The notes under the pieces are model-generated. The model ran no database searches. It saw only the letters and a program-made list of their open reading frames with translations, and was not told the origin of the DNA. From assembly GCA_029931535.1 (NCBI GenBank), contig JAQPZY010001548.1, positions 1,038,501 to 1,102,500 of the forward strand: 64,000 nt of DNA, written 5' to 3'. Source of the DNA: Margaritifera margaritifera. Lineage: Eukaryota > Mollusca > Bivalvia > Unionida > Margaritiferidae. This document shows, in pieces, positions 1-13,765 of the stretch. Position numbers and translations under genes: made by a program. The stretch's first letter is position 1. The number at the start of each line of letters is the position of its first letter.

Positions 1-112
1 GTGCCTTCCCCAAGGGCAAACTGAGGCAGCCAACCCTGGCTGTCCTGGGTGGGTCCTGAACCCACAACCCTTGGTTTACAAGACTGATGCTCTACCAACT
101 GAGGCCCCAGCA
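1..112 (-). mobile_element. tRNA-derived SINE (family B), truncated by the window edge
   Basis: Read on the minus strand from about 112, the sequence starts like a tRNA: CTCAGTTGGTAGAGCA as A-box and GGTTCAGGACCC near a B-box. It then shows the CCAGGGTTGGCTGCC type body shared with the copies at 42110 and 44204. The lack of a matching acceptor stem and the shared non-tRNA tail argue for a SINE, not a tRNA gene. Confidence 0.65.
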
Positions 113-290
113 AGAGCTACAGCTGTTCCCTTCAGAGGCCCCAGCAAACATTTTGCACAGAGCATTGTATGTATGATCATTGTTCTTACATGATAAACAA
201 CTAAGTACAATATTATATCAAATACTTGAAAAAAGTTAATGCACATAAGCAACCTGTAATGCACATGATTTGGATGTTTAAGTATAGCTT

Positions 291-292
<2 letters not shown>

Positions 293-348
<56 letters not shown>
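293..348. repeat. (TAA)n microsatellite
   Basis: This is an uninterrupted run of TAA/AAT triplets. It produces the poly-leucine open frame on the opposite strand, which is not a gene. Confidence 0.97.
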
Positions 349-351
<3 letters not shown>

Positions 352-1358
352 GACTTTGTATAGCGCCTAATCTTTAGAAGCTCTAAGCGCTTTACAACAT
401 TATATAACACCTAAAAAAAAAAAAAAAAAGTTTTGTGCGTTAAACAAGCTGAAAGCAGCCCAGTCATACAAGAGTGAAAAATCTCAAACTCTCTCCAAAA
501 CATCATAATGATATAGGATTTCCAGTTCCTGTAGTTACAAAACTGTCCAAACCAAAATAGCATAATGATACAGGATTTTCCAGTTGTAGTTACAAAACTG
601 TCCAAGATAAAACTTGAACTCAGACTCTAAATTCTAAAATTAAAAGCTATACTGTCATTGTTAGTCTTGCAATATCATTGTAATTATTTTAATTTTGCTG
701 AGAAAATTTGTACAGAAGATCAAATTCTTTAAAATTTGATAATGAGCTTAATTTTTGTGCTTAGTTGTGCAAGTGCTGGATTTATTCCCCTCTATAAATG
801 TGGATTCGATAAAATGTGTTACTCTTGTTGTCAGTGTGACTATGAAGTTTTGTTTACATTTTTAGGTCACAAAAATTGATATTTAAAAACAGGGGTGGCA
901 GAGAAGTTATGAACATGTTTCTGTTTTTTAAAATTGTTTTAAATGAATGTGGGATAACAATTTATTAGTAAGCTGAAGGACTTTTTTTGCAACATGTGGT
1001 TTATCATACAGTGGAGAATATTAGGTCCTCAATGTTTACATAATTTATACTGAATAAAAGGAGTTCACATTCCTTGGTTCGCTATTTTATATGGCCAACT
1101 GTTTTAACCTGACAAGCCTAGAGAGCACTGACGGTCAATTAAACTGAGGGATGAACTGTTCATGACAAGCACAGGTGTTACAGAAATTTAGAACATTTGA
1201 GAACCATTAAACAGCTCTTTTTGGCTGAAAAAAAATAATTAATTTACCAAGATTAGTTGGAAACACACATTTGTTATATGACACTCATCAGATTTTACTT
1301 GCTTTACTAGTCTCCAATGTCTTACCAACAACATACATGTATGTGGGTTATAATGTGC
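349..1358. other. AT-rich non-coding stretch, no gene seen
   Basis: Apart from an A-run at about 413-429 there is no recognisable coding, RNA or repeat structure. Confidence 0.6.
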
Positions 1359-1577
1359 TACCATATATACTTGTTTGTAAGTTCATCTGCAAGAAACATA
1401 GGCCCTGCCCTGATTTGCTGTTGCATTATGTGCCGGCAGATTAGAGTCTGTGTTGTTTGTTCTACTAAATACTCCTAACAAACTGCATAGACCCAGATCT
1501 GCTGGCACATTATGCCATGGCAGATCTTGGTCTGTGCAGTGTGCAGTTGGACTAGACTTATAATTGAGTACGTACAG
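1359..1577. mobile_element. Double-hairpin MITE, copy A (degenerate)
   Basis: It shares the layout of the 221-bp element at 57187: a left end CCATATATAC, a first hairpin around GCATTATGTGCC and a second hairpin around CATAGACCCAGATCTGC. Both arms carry many substitutions, so this is the oldest-looking copy. Confidence 0.75.
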
Positions 1578-2236
1578 TGTTCATTTTGTCCACATTACTG
1601 ATGAAAAATAAATGCCATAAATGTCATCTTGCTTTGAATTAACTTCTAAGACCATTGTGCTTTATTTATGCATAACTACAGACCATCCCCAGTCACATCC
1701 CACTGTTTAAAGGTTAAATTTTCTCTGTTGGAATCAACTTATATTACATCACACATGTATGTACCACTGTATGTTTGCACACATCAGTGCATCATCTAAT
1801 AAATGCAATGTGGATGCATGGCCTGAGCACATTATCGTCTCATTTTTTGAAAAGTTTGTGTGCACAAAATTGTCAGAAATGATTGAATAATGTAAAGTAA
1901 ACTACGTAGATGTTTGAAAAAATGAGGTTTGTTTGGTTGTTTGAGTATTTGAGATAGCTTCCAAAAGAAGGCTTTGGGTTGGAGCAAGTACATGTACATA
2001 ATGCTGAGTATATGAGTTGTTTGATGTTCTAGTTATTCTGTGTGCTGAATCAGAGTTTGTTTTGTAAATAAAATCCCATCTGAATGAGTTTACGGTTCAT
2101 TTGTGCATTGGTATAATACTGTATTTAATAATAATAGAGACCCCAACATCTGATAGTAATTTTTCTCAGAGGCATGACAGAATCTTGGGAATGATCTGGA
2201 AGAATAGAATAAACCTTTTAATACACCAGCATTATA

Positions 2237-2447
2237 TACCGTATATAAGTCGGGTCCAAATGTAAACAGCATAGACCCTGAGCTGCTGTCGCATAATGCA
2301 CTGGCAGATCAGGGTCTATGTTGTTTGTTCTACTGATTAGTCCTTACAAACTGCATAGACCCAGATCTGCCTACACATTATGTGATGGCAAATCTGGGTC
2401 TATTCAGTTTGCAGTTGGTATCAGATTATATGCGAGTATATACGGTA
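2237..2447. mobile_element. Double-hairpin MITE, copy B
   Basis: The ends are TACCGTATATAAG and GAGTATATACGGTA. Two internal inverted repeats are visible, one with stems reading GACCCTGA / TCAGGGTC and one with stems reading GACCCAGATCTG / AATCTGGGTC. Its layout matches the copies at 23727, 44484, 48109 and 57187. Confidence 0.88.
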
Positions 2448-2454
2448 GGTTTCC

Positions 2455-3540
2455 TTGTGTCCATCCATCCTTCCAGCTGTCATGCAATCTTGTGAATGCA
2501 ACTAGCCCTGCAGTTTTTGAAAGATTGCCCTGAAACTTGATAAATATCATGGCCATCACATTAAGATGCACAGATTGACAAATCACTATGCTCCCGAGTT
2601 ATTACTCTTTTTGTCTTGGGAATGAAACTAGTCTCAGTTTTTGATGGACTGCTATGAAACTAGTCTCAGTTTTTGATGGACTGCTATGAAATTATGTCCA
2701 TATCATCATCATCATGAAGGTGTGCATATTGAAAAATCACTTTGCAACTGTGATTTTTGTTAGGGTTGTAGCTTTTCTTTTACCTAAGCTGGATATTGTA
2801 TAACATAATATTGTGAATGCAGCTCATCAAACAGTTTTAAGTGGATTGCCATGCATCTTTGTACATGTTATGTCCATTGTCTAAAGATGTGCATATTGTC
2901 ATATCACTTTGCTCACACAATTTTTGTCCAAGATATTGCCCCTTTTAATCATGCAGCTGAATGCTACATGTATGACAGAATCTTGTGAATGCAACTTGTC
3001 TCATAGTTTTTTATTGATCACTTGGTACATATTATAGTTATTATCTAAAGATGATCATGTGCCTATTGTCAGATCACTGTTTCTGCTAGTTTTGTAAGAG
3101 TTATTGCCCTTTTTGACTAAAAACTGGATTCAGTATTTGAGGGAATCTTGTGAATTAAATGTATTCTTACAGTTGTTAGTGGGTTGTAGTAAAACTTGAC
3201 ATATATAATATAATGGTCATCATTAGAAGATTCTCGCAGATGTTGATGGATTTCTGTCATACTTGGTACATATTATTATCATTATCTTAAGATATACTTA
3301 TTAACCAATCACTGTACTCACTTATCAGTTATAGCCCTTTTTGATTTACTAATGGGTATAATATATTGACTGCAATTAGTCTTACAGGTATTGATGGATT
3401 TTTGATACGTGGTACATATCAAGGTCATCAAGATATGGACATTGACTTGTCATTGTGCTTGCATGATTTTAGAAGAGTTATTGCATCTGTTTTACATGCA
3501 GCTTAGCTGTATAGTCTCTCAGTTGTTTTCAGTTGAGATT
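2455..3540. repeat. Degenerate tandem array, unit about 165 bp (pearl/HINE-like)
   Basis: The phrase CTTGTGAATGCAACT and variants recur near 2489, 2809, 2981 and 3148, each followed by GTTTTTGATGGATTG-like and CATATTGACAAATCACT-like phrases. Units have drifted strongly. A 33-bp local duplication lies at about 2624-2690. Comparable oyster elements are known as pearl elements. That assignment is inference. Confidence 0.6.
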
Positions 3541-3596
3541 GCACTTTAGACTTATCTCCATCATGGGTTGGGGGAGGGGTATGGCGGGGGACCAAT

Positions 3597-3716
3597 CAAG
3601 TATGTATGGATTGGGTTTAATGACACATTAGCACAATTCTAGCTATATAGTGCCGGTTAAAAGTTGAGCTCCAGAAAATGTACATGTAAAAATTGCTAAA
3701 AGCATTAGGAAAATTA
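3597..3716 (+). repeat. Dispersed repeat, copy 1 (left of the satellite)
   Basis: The copy contains TCAAGTATGTATGG, GCACAATTCTAGCTATATAG and TGCCGGTTAAAAGTT, and ends near TTAGGAAAATTAAC. It matches 8861-8981 in the same orientation, on the other side of the 69-bp satellite. Confidence 0.85.
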
Positions 3717-4629
3717 ACACGGCAGATCAAATTCTGATGTCATGTTGACATGATGTTAAAAATAGCACTCATTTTTTTCTCTTTCTTTTAAGCCTCAAAA
3801 GTGTTTGCTCACCAAACTGAATTTTTTGCTTTCTTTACCCATCTATCCTAAATCTGCTGAGTAGAGATTTTCAAGCCAATTTCTGGTATGCAGGTCAGAC
3901 TTTGTCAACTGGTAGCTAAACAAACACTGTTCCCCTTGAAAAATTAGATTTTGTCTAGCAAGTTGTGTAACTTTTCATTGAAGTAAAGACTAGCTTATCT
4001 CTGTTTAACATACTTTTGACCTAGTGGCATACACTGAGTACACTTTAATGTAAAGAAGTCTTTTTATATTCAGCTGAAATGTGAATGTCCTATCAAGAAT
4101 GGCATCTGTACTATAAACATACTTCTGTTGATAGTGAAAACTTGTTCATTTGACTTCTTTGTACTGTAAATCAGAATGTTTTAGTGTCATTAAAGATGAG
4201 TGAATCTGTGGTTATTTTCAGCATATTAGTGACCTGAAATTGTAGGGAATTTAAAAATGCAAGAATATTAATTTTTTCTTGCCTGTCAAACACAGGTATC
4301 ACTTTCCAGTGGTATTGTCATTGTTTCGGGCATAGGTGTATACATAAAGTGTTTGTATTTAGCTCAGTTTTTCTGACACTGATCATTAGATCTTCGAGTT
4401 TTGCAAATACAGCCCCCAGTTAGTTTTAATTTTGTGCTCCCAACCCCTCCCCCTTCCATGCCCCCCAACGTTAGCTAAGAATATATTTGAATGTTTGTTT
4501 TTTTCTTCAGTCAAACACATACATATTCACTTGTTTCATGTTTAGATCATACTTCATTCATGCAGAAGCTCTATCTGAGGAAAGCAAACTAGGTCAGTTT
4601 ATAAAACCTATTGGGCCTGAAGTGCTGAG
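3717..4629. other. AT-rich non-coding stretch, no gene seen
   Basis: I see no coding similarity, RNA gene or clear repeat between the dispersed repeat and the satellite. Confidence 0.55.
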
Positions 4630-7600
4630 TATACAAATATTAGATACACACTGTGCTACTATAATGCATTTGATACCATATTTATTACACTGTGTGTATA
4701 CAAGTATCAAATAGACACTGTGCTACTATAATGCATTTGATACCATATTTACTCTACTGTGTGTGTATACAAATATCAAATAGACACTGTGCTACTATAA
4801 TCCATTTGATACCATATTTATTACACTGTGTGTATATACAAATATCAAATAGACACTGTGCTACTATAATGCATTTGATACCATATTTATTACACTGTGT
4901 GTATATACAAATATCAAATAGACACTGTGCTACTATAATGCATTTGATACCATATTTACTCTACTGTGTGTGTATACAAGTATCAAATAGACACTGTGCT
5001 ACTATAATGCATTTGATACCATATTTACTCTACTGTGTGTGTATACAAATATCAAATACACACTGTGCTACTATAATGCATTTGATACCATATTTACTCT
5101 ACTGTGTGTGTATACAAATATCAAATAGACACTGTGCTACTATAATGCATTTGATACCATATTTACTCTACTGTGTGTGTATACAAATATCAAATACACA
5201 CTGTGCTACTATAATGCATTTGATACCATATTTACTATACTGTATGTGTATACAAATATCAAATACACACTGTGCTACTATAATGCATTTGATACCATAT
5301 TTACTCTACTGTGTGTGTATACAAGTATCAAATAGACACTGTGCTACTATAATGCATTTGATACCATATTTACTCTACTGTGTGTGTATACAAGTATCAA
5401 ATAGACACTGTGCTACTATAATGCATTTGATACCATATTTACTCTACTGTGTGTGTATACAAATATCAAATAGACACTGTGCTACTATAATGCATTTGAT
5501 ACCATATTTACTATACTGTATGTGTATACAAATATCAAATAGACACTGTGCTACTATAATGCATTTGATACCATATTTACTATACTGTGTGTGTATACAA
5601 ATATCAAATAGACACTGTGCTACTATAATGCATTTGATACCATATTTACTATACTGTGTGTGTATACAAATATCAAATAGACACTGTGCTACTATAATGC
5701 ATTTGATACCATATTTACTATACTGTGTGTGTATACAAATATCAAATAGACACTGTGCTACTATAATGCATTTGATACCATATTTACTATACTGTATGTG
5801 TATACAAATATCAAATAGACAATGTGCTACTATAATGCATTTGATACCATATTTACTATACTGTGTGTGTATACAAATATCAAATAGACAATGTGCTACT
5901 ATAATGCATTTGATACCATATTTACTATACTGTGTGTGTATACAAATATCAAATAGACAATGTGCTACTATAATGCATTTGATACCATATTTACTATACT
6001 GTATGTGTATACAAATATCAAATACACACTGTGCTACTATAATGCATTTGATACCATATTTGCTCTACTGTGTGTGTATACAAATATCAAATAGACACTG
6101 TGCTACTATAATGCATTTGATACCATATTTGCTCTACTGTGTGTGTATACAAATATCAAATAGACACTGTGCTACTATAATGCATTTGATACCATATTTA
6201 CTATACTGTATGTGTATACAAATATCAAATAGACACTGTGCTACTATAATGCATTTGATACCATATTTACTATACTGTATGTGTATACAAATATCAAATA
6301 GACACTGTGCTACTATAATGCATTTGATACCATATTTACTCTACTGTGTGTGTATACAAGTATCAAATAGACACTGTGCTACTATAATGCATTTGATACC
6401 ATATTTACTCTACTGTGTGTGTATACAAGTATCAAATAGACACTGTGCTACTATAATGCATTTGATACCATATTTACTCTACTGTGTGTGTATACAAATA
6501 TCAAATAGACACTGTGCTACTATAATCCATTTGATACCATATTTACTCTACTGTGTGTGTATACAAATATTAGATAGACACTGTGCTACTATAATGCATT
6601 TGATACCATATTTACTCTACTGTGTCTGTATACAAATATTAGATAGACACTGTGCTACTATAATGCATTTGATACCATATTTACTCTACTGTGTGTGTAT
6701 ACAAGTATCAAATAGACACTGTGCTACTATAATGCATTTGATACCATATTTACTCTACTGTGTGTGTATACAAATATCAAATACACACTGTGCTACTATA
6801 ATGCATTTGATACCATATTTACTCTACTGTGTGTGTATACAAGTATCAAATAGACACTGTGCTACTATAATGCATTTGATACCATATTTACTCTACTGTG
6901 TCTGTATACAAATATCAAATAGACACTGTGCTACTATAATGCATTTGATACCATATTTACTCTACTGTGTCTGTATACAAATATCAAATAGACACTGTGC
7001 TACTATAATGCATTTGATACCATATTTACTCTACTGTGTGTGTATACAAATATCAAATAGACACTGTGCTACTATAATGCATTTGATACCATATTTACTC
7101 TACTGTGTGTGTATACAAATATCAAATAGACACTGTGCTACTATAATGCATTTGATACCATATTTACTATACTGTATGTGTATACAAATATCAAATAGAC
7201 ACTGTGCTACTATAATGCATTTGATACCATATTTACTATACTGTATGTGTATACAAATATCAAATAGACACTGTGCTACTATAATGCGTTTGATACCATA
7301 TTTACTCTACTGTGTGTGTATACAAATATCAAATAGACACTGTGCTACTATAATGCATTTGATACCATATTTACTATACTGTATGTGTATACAAATATTA
7401 GATACACACTGTGCTACTATAATGCATTTGATACCATATTTACTCTACTGTGTGTGTATACAAGTATCAAATAGACACTGTGCTACTATAATGCATTTGA
7501 TACCATATTTACTATACTGTATGTGTATACAAATATCAAATAGACACTGTGCTACTATAATGCATTTGATACCATATTTACTATACTGTATGTGTATACA

Positions 7601-8145
7601 AATATCAAATAGACACTGTGCTACTATAATGCATTTGATACCATATTTATTACACTGTGTGTATACAAATATTAGATACACACTGTGCTACTATAATGCA
7701 TTTGATACCATATTTACTCTACTGTGTGTGTATACAAATATCAAATAGACACTGTGCTACTATAATGCAGTTGATACCATATTTACTATACTGTATGTGT
7801 ATACAAATGTCAAATAGACACTGTGCTACTATAATGCATTTGATACCATATTTACTATACTGTATGTATATACAAATATCAAATAGACAATGTGCTACTA
7901 TAATGCATTTGATACCATATTTACTATACTGTATGTGTATACAAATATCAAATACACACTGTGCTACTATAATGCATTTGATACCATATTTACTCTACTG
8001 TATGTATATACAAATATCAAATAGACACTGTGCTACTATAATGCATTTGATACCATATTTACTCTACTGTGTGTGTATACAAATATCAAATAGACACTGT
8101 GCTGCTATAATGCAGTTGATACCATATTTACTATACTGTATGGCT
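4630..8145. repeat. 69-bp satellite array, about 51 units
   Basis: The phrase CTGTGCTACTATAATGCATT recurs from 4651 to 8097, a span of 3,446 bases or about 50 periods of 69. Units vary at a few positions: TTTACTCTA / TTTACTATA / TTTATTACA, GTGTGTGTAT / GTATGTGTAT / GTGTCTGTAT, and CAAATATCAAAT / CAAGTATCAAAT / CAAATATTAGAT. Identical variants cluster in neighbours (AGACAATGTG in three successive units around 5816-5960), as expected from local unequal exchange. Because 69 is a multiple of three, the array is open in frame for 1,018 codons. That open frame is a by-product with a 23-residue period and no plausible start context. Confidence 0.97.
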
Positions 8146-8860
8146 AATTAGATTTGAAAATGCTGTCAACAAGATTTTTCTTTATATACATGTACTTACA
8201 TTGTACTGCTGGTGGATCATATGATTGAAACATTTGAACTGGACAGTTTCAGTTAAGATTTATGGGAAGTTAACAAAGTATTTTTTTAAAGAATAAAATA
8301 CACGTACATGTATATAGTATTTTCCCAGTGGTTCATGACTGTTCCAGAAGAGAGATGACTGCACTTTTCAAGATGTGCACTTTACTGCATGTATCTCTGG
8401 CCTGGGTGTGGTCCAAATTTAATTTTTGCTTGCTCAGCACATCTGCACTCATGAAATATCAGCATAGCTTTTGATTTTTTGTATCAATCATAGTGCAGTG
8501 AATCTTGTTTACTGAATCCTTGATGTAATGGCCACTTAAACTACACCTTTTACTGAATCCTTGATGTAATGGTCACTTACACTACACTTTGAACCCTAGA
8601 AAATGTATACATTTGTATGGAACATTAGATTACAGGTATACCACTTGAATGCTGTCTCTTAATGCAGAATCCATATGGACCTAAAAAAATTCATGAAAAC
8701 AAGGGACAGTGTATAAATGTAACATCCTTTCAGCTATTCTTCATGAAAACTGGACACAAGCAATCATCTTAGCAGCTTGGTGTTAGCTTTGTGGAAAAAG
8801 TTCTATGTGGAAGTATTAAACTGCTGTTATTATGACTATATATTTCTATATCATACACAT
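8146..8860. other. Non-coding stretch right of the satellite, no gene seen
   Basis: The only structure noted is a short near-duplicate (TTTACTGAATCCTTGATGTA at about 8508 and 8548). Confidence 0.55.
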
Positions 8861-8981
8861 TCAAGTATGTATGGGTTGTGTTTAATGGCACATCAGCACA
8901 ATTCTAGCTATATAGTGCCGGTTAAAAGTTCAGCTCAAGAAAATGTACATGTAAAAATTGTTAAAAAATTAGGAAAATTAA
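8861..8981 (+). repeat. Dispersed repeat, copy 2 (right of the satellite)
   Basis: It aligns along its length with 3597-3716, in the same orientation and with scattered substitutions. Confidence 0.85.
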
Positions 8982-10012
8982 CCTTTCAAAATGAACATAA
9001 ACATAATAATCTTGAAATATAAAAGGTAAAGATATTCAAATTCTTTAAAAGGTACATAAAATAAAAGATCATGGTAAAAAAAAGTAAAATTCTTAAAATA
9101 TAATATCAGAGATGAACAGTTAAAGATGTTAAAATTCTTTAAAAGGTATGTAAAATAAAAGATAATTGCAAAAATGGTAAAATGATAAAATCCTTAAAAC
9201 AACTTGATTATGTGTGTTGATATGATCATGTAAACATGACGACAAATTCACATATTTAGGTTGTTATATATGGTGGCAACATGTCAACTTACATGGACTA
9301 AGACAATATATATAGTAATGATTGTTTATAATGTTTCACAGGGGACTGGGATTTTAAAATGTTGTAACCGAGAAAACGTTACATCCAATTCATTTTTTTC
9401 ACCTTCAAAATGTTTATGTACTTGTCCATGTCAATGACATTGGACATACATGTAGTAAACAATTTATACTGGTATTATTATGGTCAGAACTTGTATGTAA
9501 CAGTAATAAAATTTTCAAACAACAAACATTTGTGTGAATACATGTTATCATAAAACAAGTTATAAACCAGTAAGTTTTACCATCCAATGAAGTGTCAACA
9601 TACATGTACATGCACCAGCCAGTGAATCATAAAAATCACTTTTATGTGAAATTGTCTCTGTTCAATAACTCAGTTGCTTCCTGGCAATCAATAATTTCGC
9701 AAACAATATCTTCATGGTACAACAAATTAACATTTCAGTTGGTATCACAGGTGTGACAGTGTCACTATGAGAATTAACATGGTACAATAAATCACAATCC
9801 TTGTTACCAAATAAAAAGTGATAACATGTATTCACACATCAAAGCAAGGGCAACATCATCATCAGCATCACTATCACTGGCAATAACATCAGCTTGCTCA
9901 CTAAACACAGTTTGCAAAACAATCTGTGGAAACATCACGCCATACACAATAAATCATATTGATTGCAGAAAGTACATTCATTTCACAATCAATTTTTTTT
10001 CCAAGGCTTGCG
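8982..10012. other. Non-coding stretch, no gene seen
   Basis: A locally repeated phrase (AAATTCTTTAAAAGGTA near 9037 and 9132, each followed by AAATAAAAGAT) is the only structure I can support. Confidence 0.5.
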
Positions 10013-10233
10013 AGGTATCTTTTTATTAGAGCACATCGGTACTTTGACTTCTATTCCCTATATTTTTTTATTAGAGCACATCGGTACTTTGACTTCTATT
10101 CCCTATATTTTTTTATTAGAGCACATCGGTACTTTGACTTCTATTCCCTATATTTTTTTATTAGAGCACATCGGTACTTTGACTTCTATTCCCTATATCT
10201 TTTTATTAGAGCACATCGGTACTTTGACTTCTA
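10013..10233. repeat. 45-bp tandem repeat, five copies
   Basis: ATTAGAGCACATCGGTACTT recurs at 10025, 10070, 10115, 10160 and 10205, a fixed 45-base period with almost no divergence. Being a multiple of three, it yields open frames with a 15-residue period that are not genes. Confidence 0.96.
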
Positions 10234-12098
<1,865 letters not shown>

Positions 12099-12113
12099 AG
12101 GTCACTTTGACCT
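12099..12113. promoter_or_regulatory. Perfect inverted AGGTCA repeat with 3-base spacer (estrogen-response-element consensus)
   Basis: The site reads AGGTCA CTT TGACCT, an exact palindromic IR3. Established knowledge: estrogen-receptor-type nuclear receptors bind this arrangement. One exact site in 64 kb can arise by chance, and function is not shown. Confidence 0.3.
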
Positions 12114-13089
12114 ACTTTTCATGTGCTAATGGCCTTGTTTAGCTTTTCTGCATTCAAGTGCAACTTTATATATGCATGGATTCTAAAGGCTGCTGCAAAG
12201 TTATGATAGAGTCAGTACAATGGAAGCTGTAGGTTACACTGACCTACTTTGCATATTCTTTTTCTTGTTCAGGTAGGAATGTGCTTATTTCTAAGAACTT
12301 GTGAGCATATTTTCCATGGAGAAAGCTCTTTGCATTTAATTTTGACAAAAAAGTTTTTCAAATTAAACTTCATTGTAAGGTATGATTTTGTTTCTGTACA
12401 TTTACAATGGGTATCAAAAAGACCAGTTTCTGTTGTTTGAGAAAAATCACATCTGTTCAGGTGAGGTTGTCTTTTTTTATACCTGTAATACTGTACATGT
12501 ATTTACTGTACTACCTGCTTTTATAACCTTAGGAAGGGGGAGTGGGATTTCAATTCAGAGTGTTTGTTATTGGAAGTATTGAAGTGAGCAAATCAGAAGA
12601 AGAGTTGAGGTGTCAGGTGGTTTAAAATTACATGTGTAAATTTCTCATATTGAAGTGGGTTGCCTTATTTAAGAGACTGAATAATAGTTGTTGTGTTGTG
12701 CCTTGACAGACATAGTGATACCACTGAGAGATTTATTGTTAGATTAACTGTAGTACACTAGGCAGCTGTTTTGTGTTTGCTTTGCAGCAGACAAAAATTG
12801 AACAGGAAGAAAATAATTACTTGTGTTTTTGTGTATTCATTGTATTATCCAGATATGAGTGTATCAGGTTCAGCCGAGCTATTTAGTTAACTGAGCAAGT
12901 GCTTAACCTAGATTTAAATTCTTTCTGAAAAGATCAAACAAACCCTGAGAATAAAAAAGTACTTCATTAATTTACCAGGTAATCTGGTACGTTATTGTAG
13001 CTTTTTATTATAACTGTAAGTGAATGTGGACATTTTCTCAGTTTTGCAAATTGAAAATAAAGATACTTAAGTTTATAAACGACACATTT
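12114..13089. other. Non-coding stretch, no gene seen
   Basis: Apart from a second TGACCTACTTT phrase near 12240, no structure is recognised. Confidence 0.5.
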
Positions 13090-13765
13090 ATATGGCATGT
13101 TCTATCCTCCATTCACATTTGCTATTTACATCTTCTCAAAAACTTCTCAACAGAATTTGTCAAAATTTGCCAGAAAGTATCCATCCATGAAGCTTTTTAA
13201 AATTTGTTCCAATTTTGCCAATCCGCAATTAAATTTGTCTGCTGTTACTAAAACTAGAAAAAAACTATAAATTACTTTTTCTCAGGAACTGCTAAACAGA
13301 ATTTGACCAAATTTGACAAAAAAAGTATCATGGCATGAAACTATCAGATTTGTTCAAATGGTGCTGATCCACAATCAAATATGGCCACCATTACTAAATA
13401 TAGAAAAACCTAAAAATGACTTCTTCTCAATAATCACTAATAAGAATTTGACCAAATTTGATGTCAAGCATCCTGGCATGAAGTGCTTTTAAATTTGTTC
13501 AAATGATGCTGATCTGCCATCAAATATAGCCATCATTGCTAAACAAATATAAAAACTTTAAGTGATTTCTGAAGAACTAACAGAATGTGACCAAAATTTG
13601 ACAGAAATGATCTTGGCATGAAGACTTTTAAATTTATACAAATGATGTCGATCTGCCATCAAATATGGGTGCCATAAATAGACACAGAAAAGCCTTTAAA
13701 TGACTCCTCCAGAACCGTTCAATAGAATTTGACCAAACTTGATAGAAAACATTCTGTACATGCCA
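13090..13765. repeat. Degenerate tandem array, unit about 145-150 bp
   Basis: CAGAATTTGACCAAATTTG-like phrases recur near 13150, 13302, 13442, 13570 and 13725. Each is followed by GGCATGAAG.CTTTTAAATTTGTTC-like and GATGCTGATCTGCCATCAAAT-like phrases. Four to five diverged units are present. Confidence 0.75.

Noticed and set aside
4692..7748. 1,018-codon open frame that looks like a large repetitive protein
   Set aside because: It lies wholly inside a 69-bp satellite. The period is a multiple of three, and repeated 23-residue blocks with no start context or domain follow from that.
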